Counted from the stretch's first letter, positions 38,271 to 48,741 are shown. The stretch is DNA of 64,000 nt from Microscillaceae bacterium (GCA_003483885.1 DMXI01000174.1:1-64000); one strand, 5' to 3'. A program made the numbers and translations. Notes: generated by a model not told the origin, from the sequence alone.

Positions 38271-41200
38271 CTATTGCGGTTTAATTCCTATACATAAAAT
38301 ATCATCTCGCTGCTCAGTATCTTGCATATGTTTTTGCAGACGCTCTTCTAAAATTCTTTGTTGTGGTTTAAGTGGCTTTTGAACTATACCATTAAACGTT
38401 TCTATTAAGCCTTTTTTACTAAATTTTTTCCTATGAATATCGTTTTGATCTTCAAATCCATCGGTACCAAGATAGATCATATTTTGTAGAGGTAATTGTA
38501 TTTGATGGTTTTGGAAATGTATAGCTAGGTTTTGGTACCCACCAATTGAGCGGCGTGTCCCTTTGATCTCTTGAACTCGAGATGGATTTCCTGCAGATTG
38601 ATAAATAAGTGGGCGACGTGCACCTGCAAAAGTAATATTAGTGGCTTCTTTTTCTTTGCGTAAAACAACAATTGCCGCATCAAGTCCATTATTATTTTTA
38701 AATTTATCTTGCTTTAATAATTTAACAACCTGAACATGTAATTTCTCTAATATTTCTGAAGGAACAACACATTTCTGTAATTTTATAATTTTATCCAACA
38801 AATTATAACTGATTAGGCTCATAAATGCTCCTGGTACTCCGTGGCCAGTACAATCAGCCACTACTATTATTGTTTGATCGTTTATCTGTTCTATCCAATA
38901 AAAATCACCTGAGACTACATCTTTAGGCTTGTAAATAATGAAGTATTCAGCAAAAAATCTTTTTATTCGTGAGTCAAAAGGCAATATAGCCTTTTGAATA
39001 AGTAATGCTGACTTGATACTTTGCTGGATTTGATTATTTTTTTCTGTAAGGTTTCTATTTTGAACTTCAATAAAATTTCTCTGGGAAAGAATTTCTTCTT
39101 GACTTTGTTGTAATTCTTCATTTTGGGTACGTATTTCTTCAGTACGCTCTTGTACAATGATCTCAAGGATTTTTTTTTGTTGTTTAAGGCGCCAAGAGTT
39201 AGCTTTAACAATGCTTATAATTATTGTAATACTCAAAAACACATAAATGGCATAGGCCCACCAAGTACGATACCAAGGGGGAAGGATTCTAAATTTAAAG
39301 GTAGATACTTCACTCTCCTTTTTATACAAATTAATAGATTTTACTTTGAAGATATAATTACCCTCTGGCAACGAAGTAAATATGGCTGTTGGCATAGATT
39401 GCCACTTTGACCATTCGTCATCATAACCAACCAACTGATAGCTATATTTATTTTTGGCAATATCTTCGTAACTCATCGCAGCAAACGAAAATTTTATATC
39501 ACCTAGCTCATAAGGTATACAGATAGTTTTTTGTATATTACCATAACGATGTATAACAGAATCCTTAAGGACAACTTTATTGATAATCACCTGATAGTCA
39601 GTATTTATATTATTCGCTTGAAGGCTATTATATACTTTTAAATTACTCTCATTACCAATAAGTACTTGATCTTTATCTACCCAAATAGGTGCATCTACGT
39701 CTACTCGAAGCCCCTGTGTGGCTACGGTAATTTTATTAAAAACCTGGTTGGTCATTTTGTATGAATCATCAGGTTGTCTCGTGAGCAATCCTGCAATTTC
39801 ACGATTGGGGAATTGCTGCCCTCCCCAAAAATACACATTACCAAGAGAATCTTCTGAAAAAGTATATATACAAAACTGATCATTGAGAGGCTTGTTGAGT
39901 GTAGAATGGGCGACAAACTTATCAGCAGATGAATCATAACGATAAAACCCTTTCATGGTAGTAGCAATGATTTGCCCATTTTTAAGGCGATAAATTCTAT
40001 TGTTTTTATTAGAAGGTAATCCCAAACCTTTATCATAAAAGTGAAGTGTAAGTACTGAATCCTTATGGGCGTTAAGAGTTAACTTATAAATTCCTTCGTT
40101 AAAGTGTGCGATCCAGAGATTCCCTTTGTCATCCTCTTGAATAAATCTAGTTTCTTTTTCAAACCCTTTTATTTTAATCTTATACCAATGATTTCTTATC
40201 TTCTTTAATAGCCATATACCAGTATCATAAGTTCCTACCACAAATGTGTTATCAGGATATTTTAACTTTGTAAGAGAATGTACGAAGCGAAAACTAGCTA
40301 ATTTCGTGGCTATATCATTTTGCACTAAAAAAACTCCATCTCTTCGTGCCAAATATACTTGATTGTCATATGTATATACATTCCAATTTTCTCCTTCGGT
40401 ATTTTTTACCAGTTTAAGATCTCTAAGAGAAGCATCACTAAAAAATAAGCCTTTAGTAGTACCTATATAAAAAGTGTTTTGAAATTTATTCAAGGTAGTA
40501 ATTAACCCACCTTCGAGCTTTTTATGCATTAATTGCGAAATAGGTGAACTAAGTGAGACCTGAGTAATTCCATAATACAAAGGAAGCCAAAGATTATGTT
40601 GATGATCTTCAAATATTGTGTAAACTCTGTCACTTTTTAATCCATTATTTTTATTGAGTTTATAAAGGAAATTTAGTTTCTTATCGAAAATAAATAGGCC
40701 TTGACCGTATGTACTAATGGCTAGCTTACCATCATGCAATGGTTTAATTGTTTGGATACGAGTATTTTTAACTAAGTCTAAGGTAGGTATTGATTTGAGC
40801 CTTTGGCCTTGGGGTACTTGAGTATCGTAAATTGAAAACTGTCTTTGGTTATCTAATAATAAAAAACGGTTGAAAGTCAGGGGAGTAATCTTAATCAGTG
40901 AGCTTATTGAAAGCTCTTTAAAAAAAGGAAAAGCCTTGATGTTACCATTAGGTAAATATTCAAACAATTGTGCATTTTTTCTTATCAATATTTTTTTTCC
41001 CAGAAAAAACATATCGTGAGATGGAATTTCAAGCACTTGAAATGATTTATTCTGATAAATAAATGTGGTTTTTATACCTTGGAATACAACCACGTCTTTA
41101 ACCATGAAAATGTTATAGATAGTTTTAAGTTTAGATTTTTCCCTATCAGACAAGTATTTTCTTAGAGATGTAAACTGAAGCAAACCACTCGAGTCTCTTT

Positions 41201-41516
41201 TCATGAAGCCTAATTGACGTGCCCCTCCTACATAAATTTTACCGTCATTATGTAAGGCAATAGAGAAAACAGCTTCCTTTTTAGGTAAATAATGTAATTG
41301 CCACTTCAGGCCATCAAATTGGAGTATTCCATCCATATTAGCAAAATACAACATGCCTGATTTCTCTTGAACGCCTTGCCAATTGATAATTCCTGCCTTG
41401 TAATCCTTGGGGGTGTAATGAGTAAGAAAGGGGATTTGAGCATTAGTTTGAGTAGTGAAGCATATACTGAGAATGAGAGAAGGTATTGTTATATATACTC
41501 TTCTAGTAAAAACCAT
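38271..41516 (-). CDS. Propeller/Y_Y_Y receptor with C-terminal SpoIIE-type phosphatase
   Basis: 1081 residues. Signal peptide (1-27, ending TNAQ), then a two-propeller sensor domain of the hybrid two-component type (about 30-640) with reg_prop units such as VYTIFEDHQHNLWLPLYYG and FIQEDDKGNLWIAHFNEGIY. A Y_Y_Y domain (about 650-740, YSYQLVGYDDEWSKW) follows, then a membrane helix (about 748-772), a coiled coil (about 775-840) and a SpoIIE phosphatase (about 850-1081) with DVVSGDFYW, DCTGHGVPGA, GLDAAIVV, TDG and EQRDDI. The sensor half is that of polysaccharide-sensing hybrid kinases, but a phosphatase replaces the kinase. Transcribed alone on the minus strand. Confidence 0.9.
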   Translation of the reverse strand: MVFTRRVYITIPSLILSICFTTQTNAQIPFLTHYTPKDYKAGIINWQGVQEKSGMLYFANMDGILQFDGLKWQLHYLPKKEAVFSIALHNDGKIYVGGARQLGFMKRDSSGLLQFTSLRKYLSDREKSKLKTIYNIFMVKDVVVFQGIKTTFIYQNKSFQVLEIPSHDMFFLGKKILIRKNAQLFEYLPNGNIKAFPFFKELSISSLIKITPLTFNRFLLLDNQRQFSIYDTQVPQGQRLKSIPTLDLVKNTRIQTIKPLHDGKLAISTYGQGLFIFDKKLNFLYKLNKNNGLKSDRVYTIFEDHQHNLWLPLYYGITQVSLSSPISQLMHKKLEGGLITTLNKFQNTFYIGTTKGLFFSDASLRDLKLVKNTEGENWNVYTYDNQVYLARRDGVFLVQNDIATKLASFRFVHSLTKLKYPDNTFVVGTYDTGIWLLKKIRNHWYKIKIKGFEKETRFIQEDDKGNLWIAHFNEGIYKLTLNAHKDSVLTLHFYDKGLGLPSNKNNRIYRLKNGQIIATTMKGFYRYDSSADKFVAHSTLNKPLNDQFCIYTFSEDSLGNVYFWGGQQFPNREIAGLLTRQPDDSYKMTNQVFNKITVATQGLRVDVDAPIWVDKDQVLIGNESNLKVYNSLQANNINTDYQVIINKVVLKDSVIHRYGNIQKTICIPYELGDIKFSFAAMSYEDIAKNKYSYQLVGYDDEWSKWQSMPTAIFTSLPEGNYIFKVKSINLYKKESEVSTFKFRILPPWYRTWWAYAIYVFLSITIIISIVKANSWRLKQQKKILEIIVQERTEEIRTQNEELQQSQEEILSQRNFIEVQNRNLTEKNNQIQQSIKSALLIQKAILPFDSRIKRFFAEYFIIYKPKDVVSGDFYWIEQINDQTIIVVADCTGHGVPGAFMSLISYNLLDKIIKLQKCVVPSEILEKLHVQVVKLLKQDKFKNNNGLDAAIVVLRKEKEATNITFAGARRPLIYQSAGNPSRVQEIKGTRRSIGGYQNLAIHFQNHQIQLPLQNMIYLGTDGFEDQNDIHRKKFSKKGLIETFNGIVQKPLKPQQRILEERLQKHMQDTEQRDDILCIGIKPQ

Positions 41517-41960
41517 AGTAAGTTTTAATTTATTGAATGATTATTATCAATATAAGTTTTGAATGGATAGGAACGATAGGTTTATATATCGATAGAAAAC
41601 GTTACTATTATTTTATTACAACTTTAATTATCCAATAAGTGTTCATTTTATTTGCGATAAATCCAATTTATGTTATGTATAACTTCAAAGTTTAAGTTAT
41701 AGGAGCCTCGATAAGTACTTTATCTCAATTTTAACAGAGATCTTAGTCAGTCATTAAATATTAGTTAACTTACATTGATTTATGTTTTTATTAACATAAA
41801 CATTAATAAACAGCTATTTATAAAGTATTCTCAAAATTATCTACGCTGAACAAACCATCAAGCAAAACATTTTTTTGTAGGGCAAGTAACTCATTAAACT
41901 ATACTTACGTTTTTGTATAAAAAGGCAAGTTTACTCTTATCAATCCTATCATAATCAAAT
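41517..41960. other. Divergent intergenic region
   Basis: About 440 nt, very AT-rich, between two divergent phosphatase genes, so it should contain both promoters. No palindrome or clear promoter motif could be assigned with confidence. Confidence 0.45.
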
Positions 41961-44519
41961 ATGTATAAAGTAAAGGCAAAGTACTTCGGATGGTTGTATT
42001 TGATATTTTTACTGCAATGCAATTATGCTTTTCCTCAAAGCAAATCAAAGATTGATTCTCTCAAAAAAAAATTAAGGAATAACCTTTCATCAAAAGAACA
42101 AATTGATACTTACAATGCAATTGCAAGGTTTTACAATAAAACCGATTCTTTGATGGTGAGTCAATATACGATCAAGGCTATTAACTTGGCAGAAAAGATT
42201 AATTATCAGAAAGGTTTTGCTGATGCTTGGTACAATCAAGGTTGGATTACCATGGTTAATGGGAATTATAAGCGGGCCCGTTTTTTATTTTATAAGGCCT
42301 TACGAATTGCTAAAAAAACGAATTATATCCAAGGTAGAATACAAGCGATGAATGGATTGGGTGCTATCTATCAAGATGAAGGAGACAATGCTCAAGCAAT
42401 CCAAATGTATCAACGATTGATAAAGCTAGCAAAAAAATCAAAAGACATAAAAGGCTTAGCAAAAGGGTATGGTAATCTAGGATTAGTGTATTCTACTCAA
42501 GGTAAGTATCAAAAGGCGATGGCTCTGCACAAAAAAGCATTAGAACTTAATAAGAAAGCAAGTAATCCTTATTTCATCGCAATGAATTATAACAACATCG
42601 CAAATATATACTATTATCGAGGAGAGTATTCCAAAGCATTGGTAACATACAAGAGGTCACTTGTGATAAGAAGAAAACTAGATAATCAGCCAGGGCTCGC
42701 AATAAATTATAACAACATAGGAGTTATTTATAAACTGCAGGGAAATTATCCTCAAGCCTTAAACATGTTCCAAAAATCACTTAATATTAGATTAAAGACT
42801 GGCAATAAGCTTAAAATAGCTTTGAATTATAATAATATAGCTGGAATTCATTATGCTCAAAGAAACTACCCTTTATCATTAAAAATATATCAAAAATCGT
42901 TACAAATTCAACAAGAAATAAAATATAAAAAAGGAATCGCTAAAAGCTTCCACAATTTAGGAGTTGTCTACCAAGCTCAAGGTAAATATGATCAAGCATT
43001 TCAATCATATCAAAAGTCATTCAAGTTAAATCAAATTCTTAATAACAAGCGGGGTCTGGCTGATAATTGTTTGAATTTAGGAGTTATTGCCTTGAATAAG
43101 GGAAATAAAGAACAAGCTTTGGGTCATCTCGAGAAGGCCTTAACGATCCGGCAAAAATTGGGAGAAAAAGATGAAATTGCACAAGTTTTAATACAGCTAG
43201 GAAAAACTCATTATAGTCAAAAAAATTATTCTAAATCCTTAGAATATTTGGAAAGGGCTCAACAAATGGCTGAAAAAACGGGGAATTCTGAAAGCATAAA
43301 GTCTGCATCATCGTATTTATCAGAATTATACGAAGCAATTGGGCAACCACAGAAAGCATTAGAAAGCTACAAACTTTTCAAAAGAATGACTGATAGTTTA
43401 TTAAACAAAGAAAATATAGAACAAATTGCTCAATTAAAGGCTAAATATAAATTTGAGAAAGAAAAAGAGGTTTTGCAGATCAAACAAGTCAATGCAAGAA
43501 AACTGTTCGCTGAACGCTTAAAAGCACAATCAGCTAACAAAAAAATGGCTTATTTGGGATTATGCACGGCTGTTTTGTTTTTAGTAGTCTTAAGTATTTT
43601 TTATTTTCTTAAACAAAAACATAATCGACAACTCTCTCAAAGTAATGAACAATTAGTGTCAGCCAACTACCAACTCGAGGAACAAAAAAGTGAAATTATT
43701 GACCAACGAGATTTCATAGAAAATCAAAATAAACAATTAACAGCTAGTTACAGAAGAATCAATCAAAGCTTGAAGGCCGCCTATAATATACAACGTGCTA
43801 TGCTCTTACCATATGATGAGCAAGTGGCAGTGATTTTTCCTGATCATATGATTTTTTATCAACCAAAAGATGTAGTCTCAGGAGATTTTTATTGGATAGA
43901 AAAAATTGGTAATAAGATTTTCGTTGCCGCTGTAGATTGTACTGGACATGGAGTACCAGGAGCCTTTATGAGTATGATTGGTAACACCCTATTAAATCAC
44001 TTAATTAAAGTGAAACAAGTCTTTAATCCTGCTCAGGTATTAGAGATGCTACACCACGAAATAACACGTTTGTTGTTACAAGATATATCTAATAATGTTA
44101 GCGGAATGGATATAGCACTTTGTATGTTAGAGGGATATCATGATTCTCAAGAGGTAAAAATAACTTTTGCTGGTGCCAAACGTCCTATGTATTATATTTT
44201 TCCAGAAAAACTGACAGTGGAGCAAATACGGGGCACTCGTAAATCAATTGGGGGGAAACGTTTTACTGATACGCGATTTGTGAATCAGCATTTAAATCTC
44301 AAAAAAGGGACTACCATCTATCTTATCAGTGATGGTTACTCTGATCAAAATGATATCAAACGTAGAAGTCTTGGCTCAGGAAATTTTCTTCGTTTATTAT
44401 TGGAGGCACAAGAATATGACTTAAAATTTCAAAAAAACTTTTTCAGGAAACATTTAGAAAAATATATGCAGGGGGTAGAACAACGAGATGATATCCTTAT
44501 CGTGGGTTTTAGATTATAA
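41961..44519 (+). CDS. TPR receptor with C-terminal SpoIIE-type phosphatase
   Basis: 852 residues. Signal peptide (1-25, ending YAFPQ), about ten TPR units (about 60-460) with repeated YNNIA-x-IY and GNY-x-QAL phrases, membrane helix (about 530-550, LGLCTAVLFLVVLSIFYFL), coiled coil (about 555-605) and cytoplasmic SpoIIE domain (about 610-852). The phosphatase motifs DVVSGDFYW (about 637), DCTGHGVPGA, GMDIALC, SDG and EQRDDI are intact. Same architecture as the 701-residue protein but with a longer sensor array. Expected substrate: a phosphorylated STAS-type antagonist elsewhere in the genome. Confidence 0.9.
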   Translation: MYKVKAKYFGWLYLIFLLQCNYAFPQSKSKIDSLKKKLRNNLSSKEQIDTYNAIARFYNKTDSLMVSQYTIKAINLAEKINYQKGFADAWYNQGWITMVNGNYKRARFLFYKALRIAKKTNYIQGRIQAMNGLGAIYQDEGDNAQAIQMYQRLIKLAKKSKDIKGLAKGYGNLGLVYSTQGKYQKAMALHKKALELNKKASNPYFIAMNYNNIANIYYYRGEYSKALVTYKRSLVIRRKLDNQPGLAINYNNIGVIYKLQGNYPQALNMFQKSLNIRLKTGNKLKIALNYNNIAGIHYAQRNYPLSLKIYQKSLQIQQEIKYKKGIAKSFHNLGVVYQAQGKYDQAFQSYQKSFKLNQILNNKRGLADNCLNLGVIALNKGNKEQALGHLEKALTIRQKLGEKDEIAQVLIQLGKTHYSQKNYSKSLEYLERAQQMAEKTGNSESIKSASSYLSELYEAIGQPQKALESYKLFKRMTDSLLNKENIEQIAQLKAKYKFEKEKEVLQIKQVNARKLFAERLKAQSANKKMAYLGLCTAVLFLVVLSIFYFLKQKHNRQLSQSNEQLVSANYQLEEQKSEIIDQRDFIENQNKQLTASYRRINQSLKAAYNIQRAMLLPYDEQVAVIFPDHMIFYQPKDVVSGDFYWIEKIGNKIFVAAVDCTGHGVPGAFMSMIGNTLLNHLIKVKQVFNPAQVLEMLHHEITRLLLQDISNNVSGMDIALCMLEGYHDSQEVKITFAGAKRPMYYIFPEKLTVEQIRGTRKSIGGKRFTDTRFVNQHLNLKKGTTIYLISDGYSDQNDIKRRSLGSGNFLRLLLEAQEYDLKFQKNFFRKHLEKYMQGVEQRDDILIVGFRL

Positions 44520-45120
44520 AGTATGAGTCAGCTTACAGATAATATTTGGTTTAGATTATTTATAATCTAGCCTGATGATTAGCTATTGTGATCTTAATAT
44601 AAATCTAAAAAACATTATTGCTGATCACCCTCGATCATATTTTCTAATGTACGATAAAATTTATATTTTTCAACAAGTTATCAATTTTGTTTAACATTAC
44701 TAATCTATAAGCGTTTTGTAAAAAGTGATCATATCTATTTTTTAATCAAGACTTAGGAATTTTTAAGAAAACTTAACGCATTTCTTCGCCCATCTTTACT
44801 TTTTATAGGTAAATCACAGAAACATATATAAGATTTGTTTTAACAAACCTAATAAAGTTCATAACCCCTAAATTCTACCGTTGTACTATTATTTTTCACC
44901 TGTCATCGAGAAAAGGTGAAATAGTCCTTTAATTGTAGGAATTTGCTTCCATTCTTATAATACATACATACCTGGATACGGTGGTTAATTAATAATCTTT
45001 TTTTGCTGTATAGGAATGCATCCCTAAAGTATCCAGGTGTATGTTTTAATCTCGAGTTATAGTGATGTATTTATCATGAATAATAAGTGATTTGAGATGA
45101 ATCCCAAGATCTAATCAGGA
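44520..45120. other. Intergenic region with two leader hairpins
   Basis: 600 nt without an ORF. It contains an 8-bp hairpin (44894-44901 with 44914-44921) and a larger one (44962-44979 with 45029-45044). The region could both terminate the upstream phosphatase gene and form the leader of the 1206-residue gene. Confidence 0.5.
44962..45050 (+). promoter_or_regulatory. Long-range hairpin with T-tail ahead of the 1206-residue gene
   Basis: Arms 44962-44979 and 45029-45044 pair over 16 bp with one 2-nt bulge. The right arm runs into TTTTAAT. The 49-nt loop holds a T7 run and a near-palindrome GGAATGCATCC. It ends about 75 nt before the start codon, so it is either a terminator or an attenuator-like leader. 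Confidence 0.45.
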
Positions 45121-48100
45121 ATGCAAGAACAACTAAATCCTACCCCAAAACAAGATAGGTTAGACTCGCAAAACGAATCTAAGAAAAGGACCAAACAAGG
45201 CTCAGAATCTAAAAACCAGTTACAAGAAATCAAACCCTTAGTTAGTCAAACTGGATTACCAGACGAAGGAGATAAGCCTAATACAGGCACGATCAAGTCA
45301 AAACATCGTCCAATCAAGTCAAAGCACCGCCCAATCAAAGCTAAACATACACCGCACAGAGCCAAACAACAACCAATAAAATCGAGACAAAACCTTCTCG
45401 TGAAATCTCAAGACAAAAAGAAAGGAAATGATCCGCAGATTACCAATAATTCGAATTTTAATGAAAGAAACTTAGGAGATGAGGGCAAACCAGTACTAAC
45501 CGAAACGGGAAAAGAGATACTATCTAGCCAGAATAAAAGTCTACAACAACTAAACACTCAGCTTTTTTGGTTGAATGTACCAAAACTAGATGCAGATAAT
45601 GCTGAACAAGAAGGAGTAGCAGACACTAAATTCGGTATAGGTCTCAGCTTATTTGGTAAAGAAATAACTACATCAGATAATTACAATTTGCAAATAAATG
45701 AAAATGGAGGATTTGAATATCATAACTCGAATATTACATTCGAGGGGAATGACAATGAAGCAGTAGGTTTTAAGGATATTTTTATTTTTGAAAAGTTTAA
45801 TATTACCAATATTAGGTTTAATAGCGAAGATGGTCTTACAGAACTTGGTATTTCTTTTTCTAACATAAAAGTTGGACGAGATGGGTTAGTTGAAATACCA
45901 GAAGTAAGTGGTGAATGGTCAAAAGACGATGGATTCATCTTTAGTGCTTCTGCCAGTACATTTATTCAAGATGAAGAGATTTCAGGAGAAGTAAATTTTG
46001 GATTGAATAATGATGGGGATTTCAAAAAAGGTGGATTTATAGCCCAAAATAGCCACTCGTTACAAATTCTACCTGGCATACTTGAGATTACCTTGTCTGA
46101 GGTAGCTCTTGATATAGACGAGCAAAAACAGATTACAGGAAAAATAGCTGCTCAAACCAAATTCAATACGCCTCAACTTAATGCAGATACCGATAATATT
46201 AGCATAACTTATCATGAAGGTTGGGAATTTGATGTTTCTAATATGCAAGTCGAAGTGACGTTACCAGAAGATATAGTGGTCAATGCTGAAGCTTCTTTTA
46301 ACTATAAAACAGCTACTGAGGAGTTTAACGGAGAAATCACGGCTTCGTTGAACAATGTTTCAATCACTGATTATTTGTTTCTCCAACAATTAACAATCAA
46401 CGGGAGCTTAGATAATACCAATAACACTTGGGGATTTGGTGCTAGTGGTACAGGTCAGATCACATTGCCTGGAGATAAAAACATTGACATTGACGCATCA
46501 TTTGACTTGATCGATAACACTTATGACGGAAGTTTTAGTGCTCAATTACCTGATAGGATAGAAGTTATTCCCAACTTACTAGGGATAAAGGAAATTGGTT
46601 TTGAGGGTAGTATCAACGATGAAGATTGGGGGGTAAAATTATGGGGAGGTTTTGATCTTACTAATGACTTTTTTAAGATAGATGCCCAGAAGATTTTCTT
46701 TACATACAACAAAACAAATGGCTGGGAACTTGGAGTAGAAAACTTAGGCTTATGGTTAGCAATATTGAACAAAGAATTTTATGGAATTATAAACTTTAAA
46801 CTGGCAAATAATAAATTCAGCGGTGACTTAACTATCGGAACCAGCGAGGTATTTGAAATTATCCCTGGGATATTATTTATCAATGGCGGAGAATTAAAAG
46901 GAGGAATTGATGAGGATAACAAGCTCCATGCCCGCTTAACCTCAAGCTTATCTACATCCGAAAACACCTATCTCACTTTAAATGCCAGTAAAGTATTTCT
47001 CGATTATGATCAGCAAAAAGGAGAATCTTTTGCTGAATCTTGGACAGTGGGAATTGAAGAGTTTAATGCTGGCATTTGGAATAATCGAGTATCATTAAGC
47101 TTTCAAAACATAGAATTCAGTCTTGCCGACAAAGCATTGGATATTCAAAAAGTAATTCTTACTTATAAGCATGGAGGCAAGGATAAAGAAGAACCGCCTC
47201 AAAAAAGTGATTTCAGTAGTCTGGCCAATATCCTTCATCTATTAAAGGAGTTTCACATTGAGGCTACGCTAGATAATATTCAAGTAGATAACGAAGGGTT
47301 TCATCTGAGTAATAAAATACCCAATTGGTCGCTTAAAGAATTTGAGATAGAATACATGGGCTTTGGAGTGAAGATATCTATCAATGATGATAAAATAGAA
47401 GGTAGATTAAAGGGACATTATTCAACCACGCTATATCCTGTAAATCTTGAAGCTGAAGCAATCATTCCTCCCACTCCAATCGCTGTGGTAGCGGGTCTTA
47501 ACCTCAAAGTAGAAGTGGGGGTTTCTGCTGATGTTGGGTTAATTTATAATAAACAAAGAAGTAAAGAAAGTGGTGATGGGCATTACTACCTCACCATAGA
47601 TGGTGGGATGCAGTTTAATGGAGGAGTATATCTGGAAGCTGTCTTAGGAGCGTCAATAGGAGCAGGACAATTGGCTTCAATTGGTGGACAACTGTTTGGT
47701 GCTGCCGGTGTTGATATACAGGGTGATGCCAGAGCTGGTGCTACTTTATTTTATGATAATAATGATAAGAAATTACAACAAGGCTCCAAACCTGATGATA
47801 AATTAAATCTTCATGTAAATACTGAATTTATCCCTAGTATCCAATTAGGAGGGCGCTTAGTATTAAAACTTTTGAATCAAAAGTTTAATTTATTCCAATA
47901 CACTTTTGCCAAGTGGGATTTTGGTCATTCAGCATTTGTTTTTGATGTGCTTCCTAACGATGAAGGTAAATATGAAATCATTGTTGATAAAAAAAATAGC
48001 CATATCAACGGAAAATCCTTAGAAGAGAAGACGCTGAAGGGTTTGTTACAAAAAAATGTTGAGGGAATTGACCATACTGCGGTAGAGGATTATGAAGTAT

Positions 48101-48741
48101 TGCGTGATTTATTTGATAATACTGAAAAAGCCCTGAAGAAAAAAGATACAAATCTATATGAACATAATTTAGTAATAATGAAGGAAAACGCCGCATCTGT
48201 CGAGGAGGCACTGATTGAATTATTAGCCAATCTTGAAATTAAAAAAGAGCAATTACAACAGGAACTTCTTTCACAAAAACAAAAGGAAAAAAGCGGTACT
48301 TCTTTATACAATTTACGAAGGGTTTTTAAGGATTATCCCTCCAAACAGTTAGAAGAAAATCTACAAGGTATTAACACGACTATTAAAAAGCTAGAAAAAG
48401 AAGTTGCCAAGGTTATTTTGATAAATCAAGATGCTGAAGCTGCGGTAAATGCTCTTAAAGAAAAGAGAGCTAAATGGTGGAATGGCCTTGATTACCGTAG
48501 GTTTGGCATTTGGGATGAGCTTTATAGAAAATCAGCCAATGACGAAAACATTGGGCGAAATAATTCTCCTGAGAAAAATGCCACATCCTCTCATAAAAGA
48601 ATTAACAAAGAGATAGAAAAGTTAAAAATGCAAACCCAAGAAGAAATAAAAAAACGAACTCATATCATTAAACAGAAGATTAATGAAAATCAAGGAATTC
48701 GTAATCGCCAAGAACCTCATCATAACAACAGGAGCAGATAA
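45121..48741 (+). CDS. Large beta-repeat protein with basic repeat leader and coiled-coil tail, function unknown
   Basis: 1206 residues, no signal peptide or membrane helix at the N-terminus. A disordered leader (1-150) contains tandem basic heptads (58-88; IKSKHRP, IKSKHRP, IKAKHTP), encoded by 21-bp repeats. Residues about 165-790 are beta-rich modules of roughly 90-120 residues that recur with the phrase I-x-P-G/N-I/L-L (for example LQILPGILEI, IEVIPNLLGI, FEIIPGILFI). A Gly/Ala-rich segment (about 830-880, YLEAVLGASIGAGQLASIGG) follows, then a globular part. A coiled-coil, Lys/Glu-rich tail (about 1010-1206) ends the protein. Similar basic QAKQRPI-like leaders occur in DUF4157-type payload proteins of Bacteroidota injection systems; the link is tentative, as no DUF4157 HExxH motif is present. 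Confidence 0.75.
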   Translation: MQEQLNPTPKQDRLDSQNESKKRTKQGSESKNQLQEIKPLVSQTGLPDEGDKPNTGTIKSKHRPIKSKHRPIKAKHTPHRAKQQPIKSRQNLLVKSQDKKKGNDPQITNNSNFNERNLGDEGKPVLTETGKEILSSQNKSLQQLNTQLFWLNVPKLDADNAEQEGVADTKFGIGLSLFGKEITTSDNYNLQINENGGFEYHNSNITFEGNDNEAVGFKDIFIFEKFNITNIRFNSEDGLTELGISFSNIKVGRDGLVEIPEVSGEWSKDDGFIFSASASTFIQDEEISGEVNFGLNNDGDFKKGGFIAQNSHSLQILPGILEITLSEVALDIDEQKQITGKIAAQTKFNTPQLNADTDNISITYHEGWEFDVSNMQVEVTLPEDIVVNAEASFNYKTATEEFNGEITASLNNVSITDYLFLQQLTINGSLDNTNNTWGFGASGTGQITLPGDKNIDIDASFDLIDNTYDGSFSAQLPDRIEVIPNLLGIKEIGFEGSINDEDWGVKLWGGFDLTNDFFKIDAQKIFFTYNKTNGWELGVENLGLWLAILNKEFYGIINFKLANNKFSGDLTIGTSEVFEIIPGILFINGGELKGGIDEDNKLHARLTSSLSTSENTYLTLNASKVFLDYDQQKGESFAESWTVGIEEFNAGIWNNRVSLSFQNIEFSLADKALDIQKVILTYKHGGKDKEEPPQKSDFSSLANILHLLKEFHIEATLDNIQVDNEGFHLSNKIPNWSLKEFEIEYMGFGVKISINDDKIEGRLKGHYSTTLYPVNLEAEAIIPPTPIAVVAGLNLKVEVGVSADVGLIYNKQRSKESGDGHYYLTIDGGMQFNGGVYLEAVLGASIGAGQLASIGGQLFGAAGVDIQGDARAGATLFYDNNDKKLQQGSKPDDKLNLHVNTEFIPSIQLGGRLVLKLLNQKFNLFQYTFAKWDFGHSAFVFDVLPNDEGKYEIIVDKKNSHINGKSLEEKTLKGLLQKNVEGIDHTAVEDYEVLRDLFDNTEKALKKKDTNLYEHNLVIMKENAASVEEALIELLANLEIKKEQLQQELLSQKQKEKSGTSLYNLRRVFKDYPSKQLEENLQGINTTIKKLEKEVAKVILINQDAEAAVNALKEKRAKWWNGLDYRRFGIWDELYRKSANDENIGRNNSPEKNATSSHKRINKEIEKLKMQTQEEIKKRTHIIKQKINENQGIRNRQEPHHNNRSR

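Noticed and set aside
41517..41960. Bacteroidota -33/-7 promoters for the divergent phosphatase genes
   Set aside because: Several TA-N-rich partial matches exist in this very AT-rich DNA, but none has both boxes at correct spacing.
45292..45384. 21-bp tandem repeats as an independent repeat element
   Set aside because: They stay in frame and encode basic heptads of the 1206-residue protein, so they are part of the gene.
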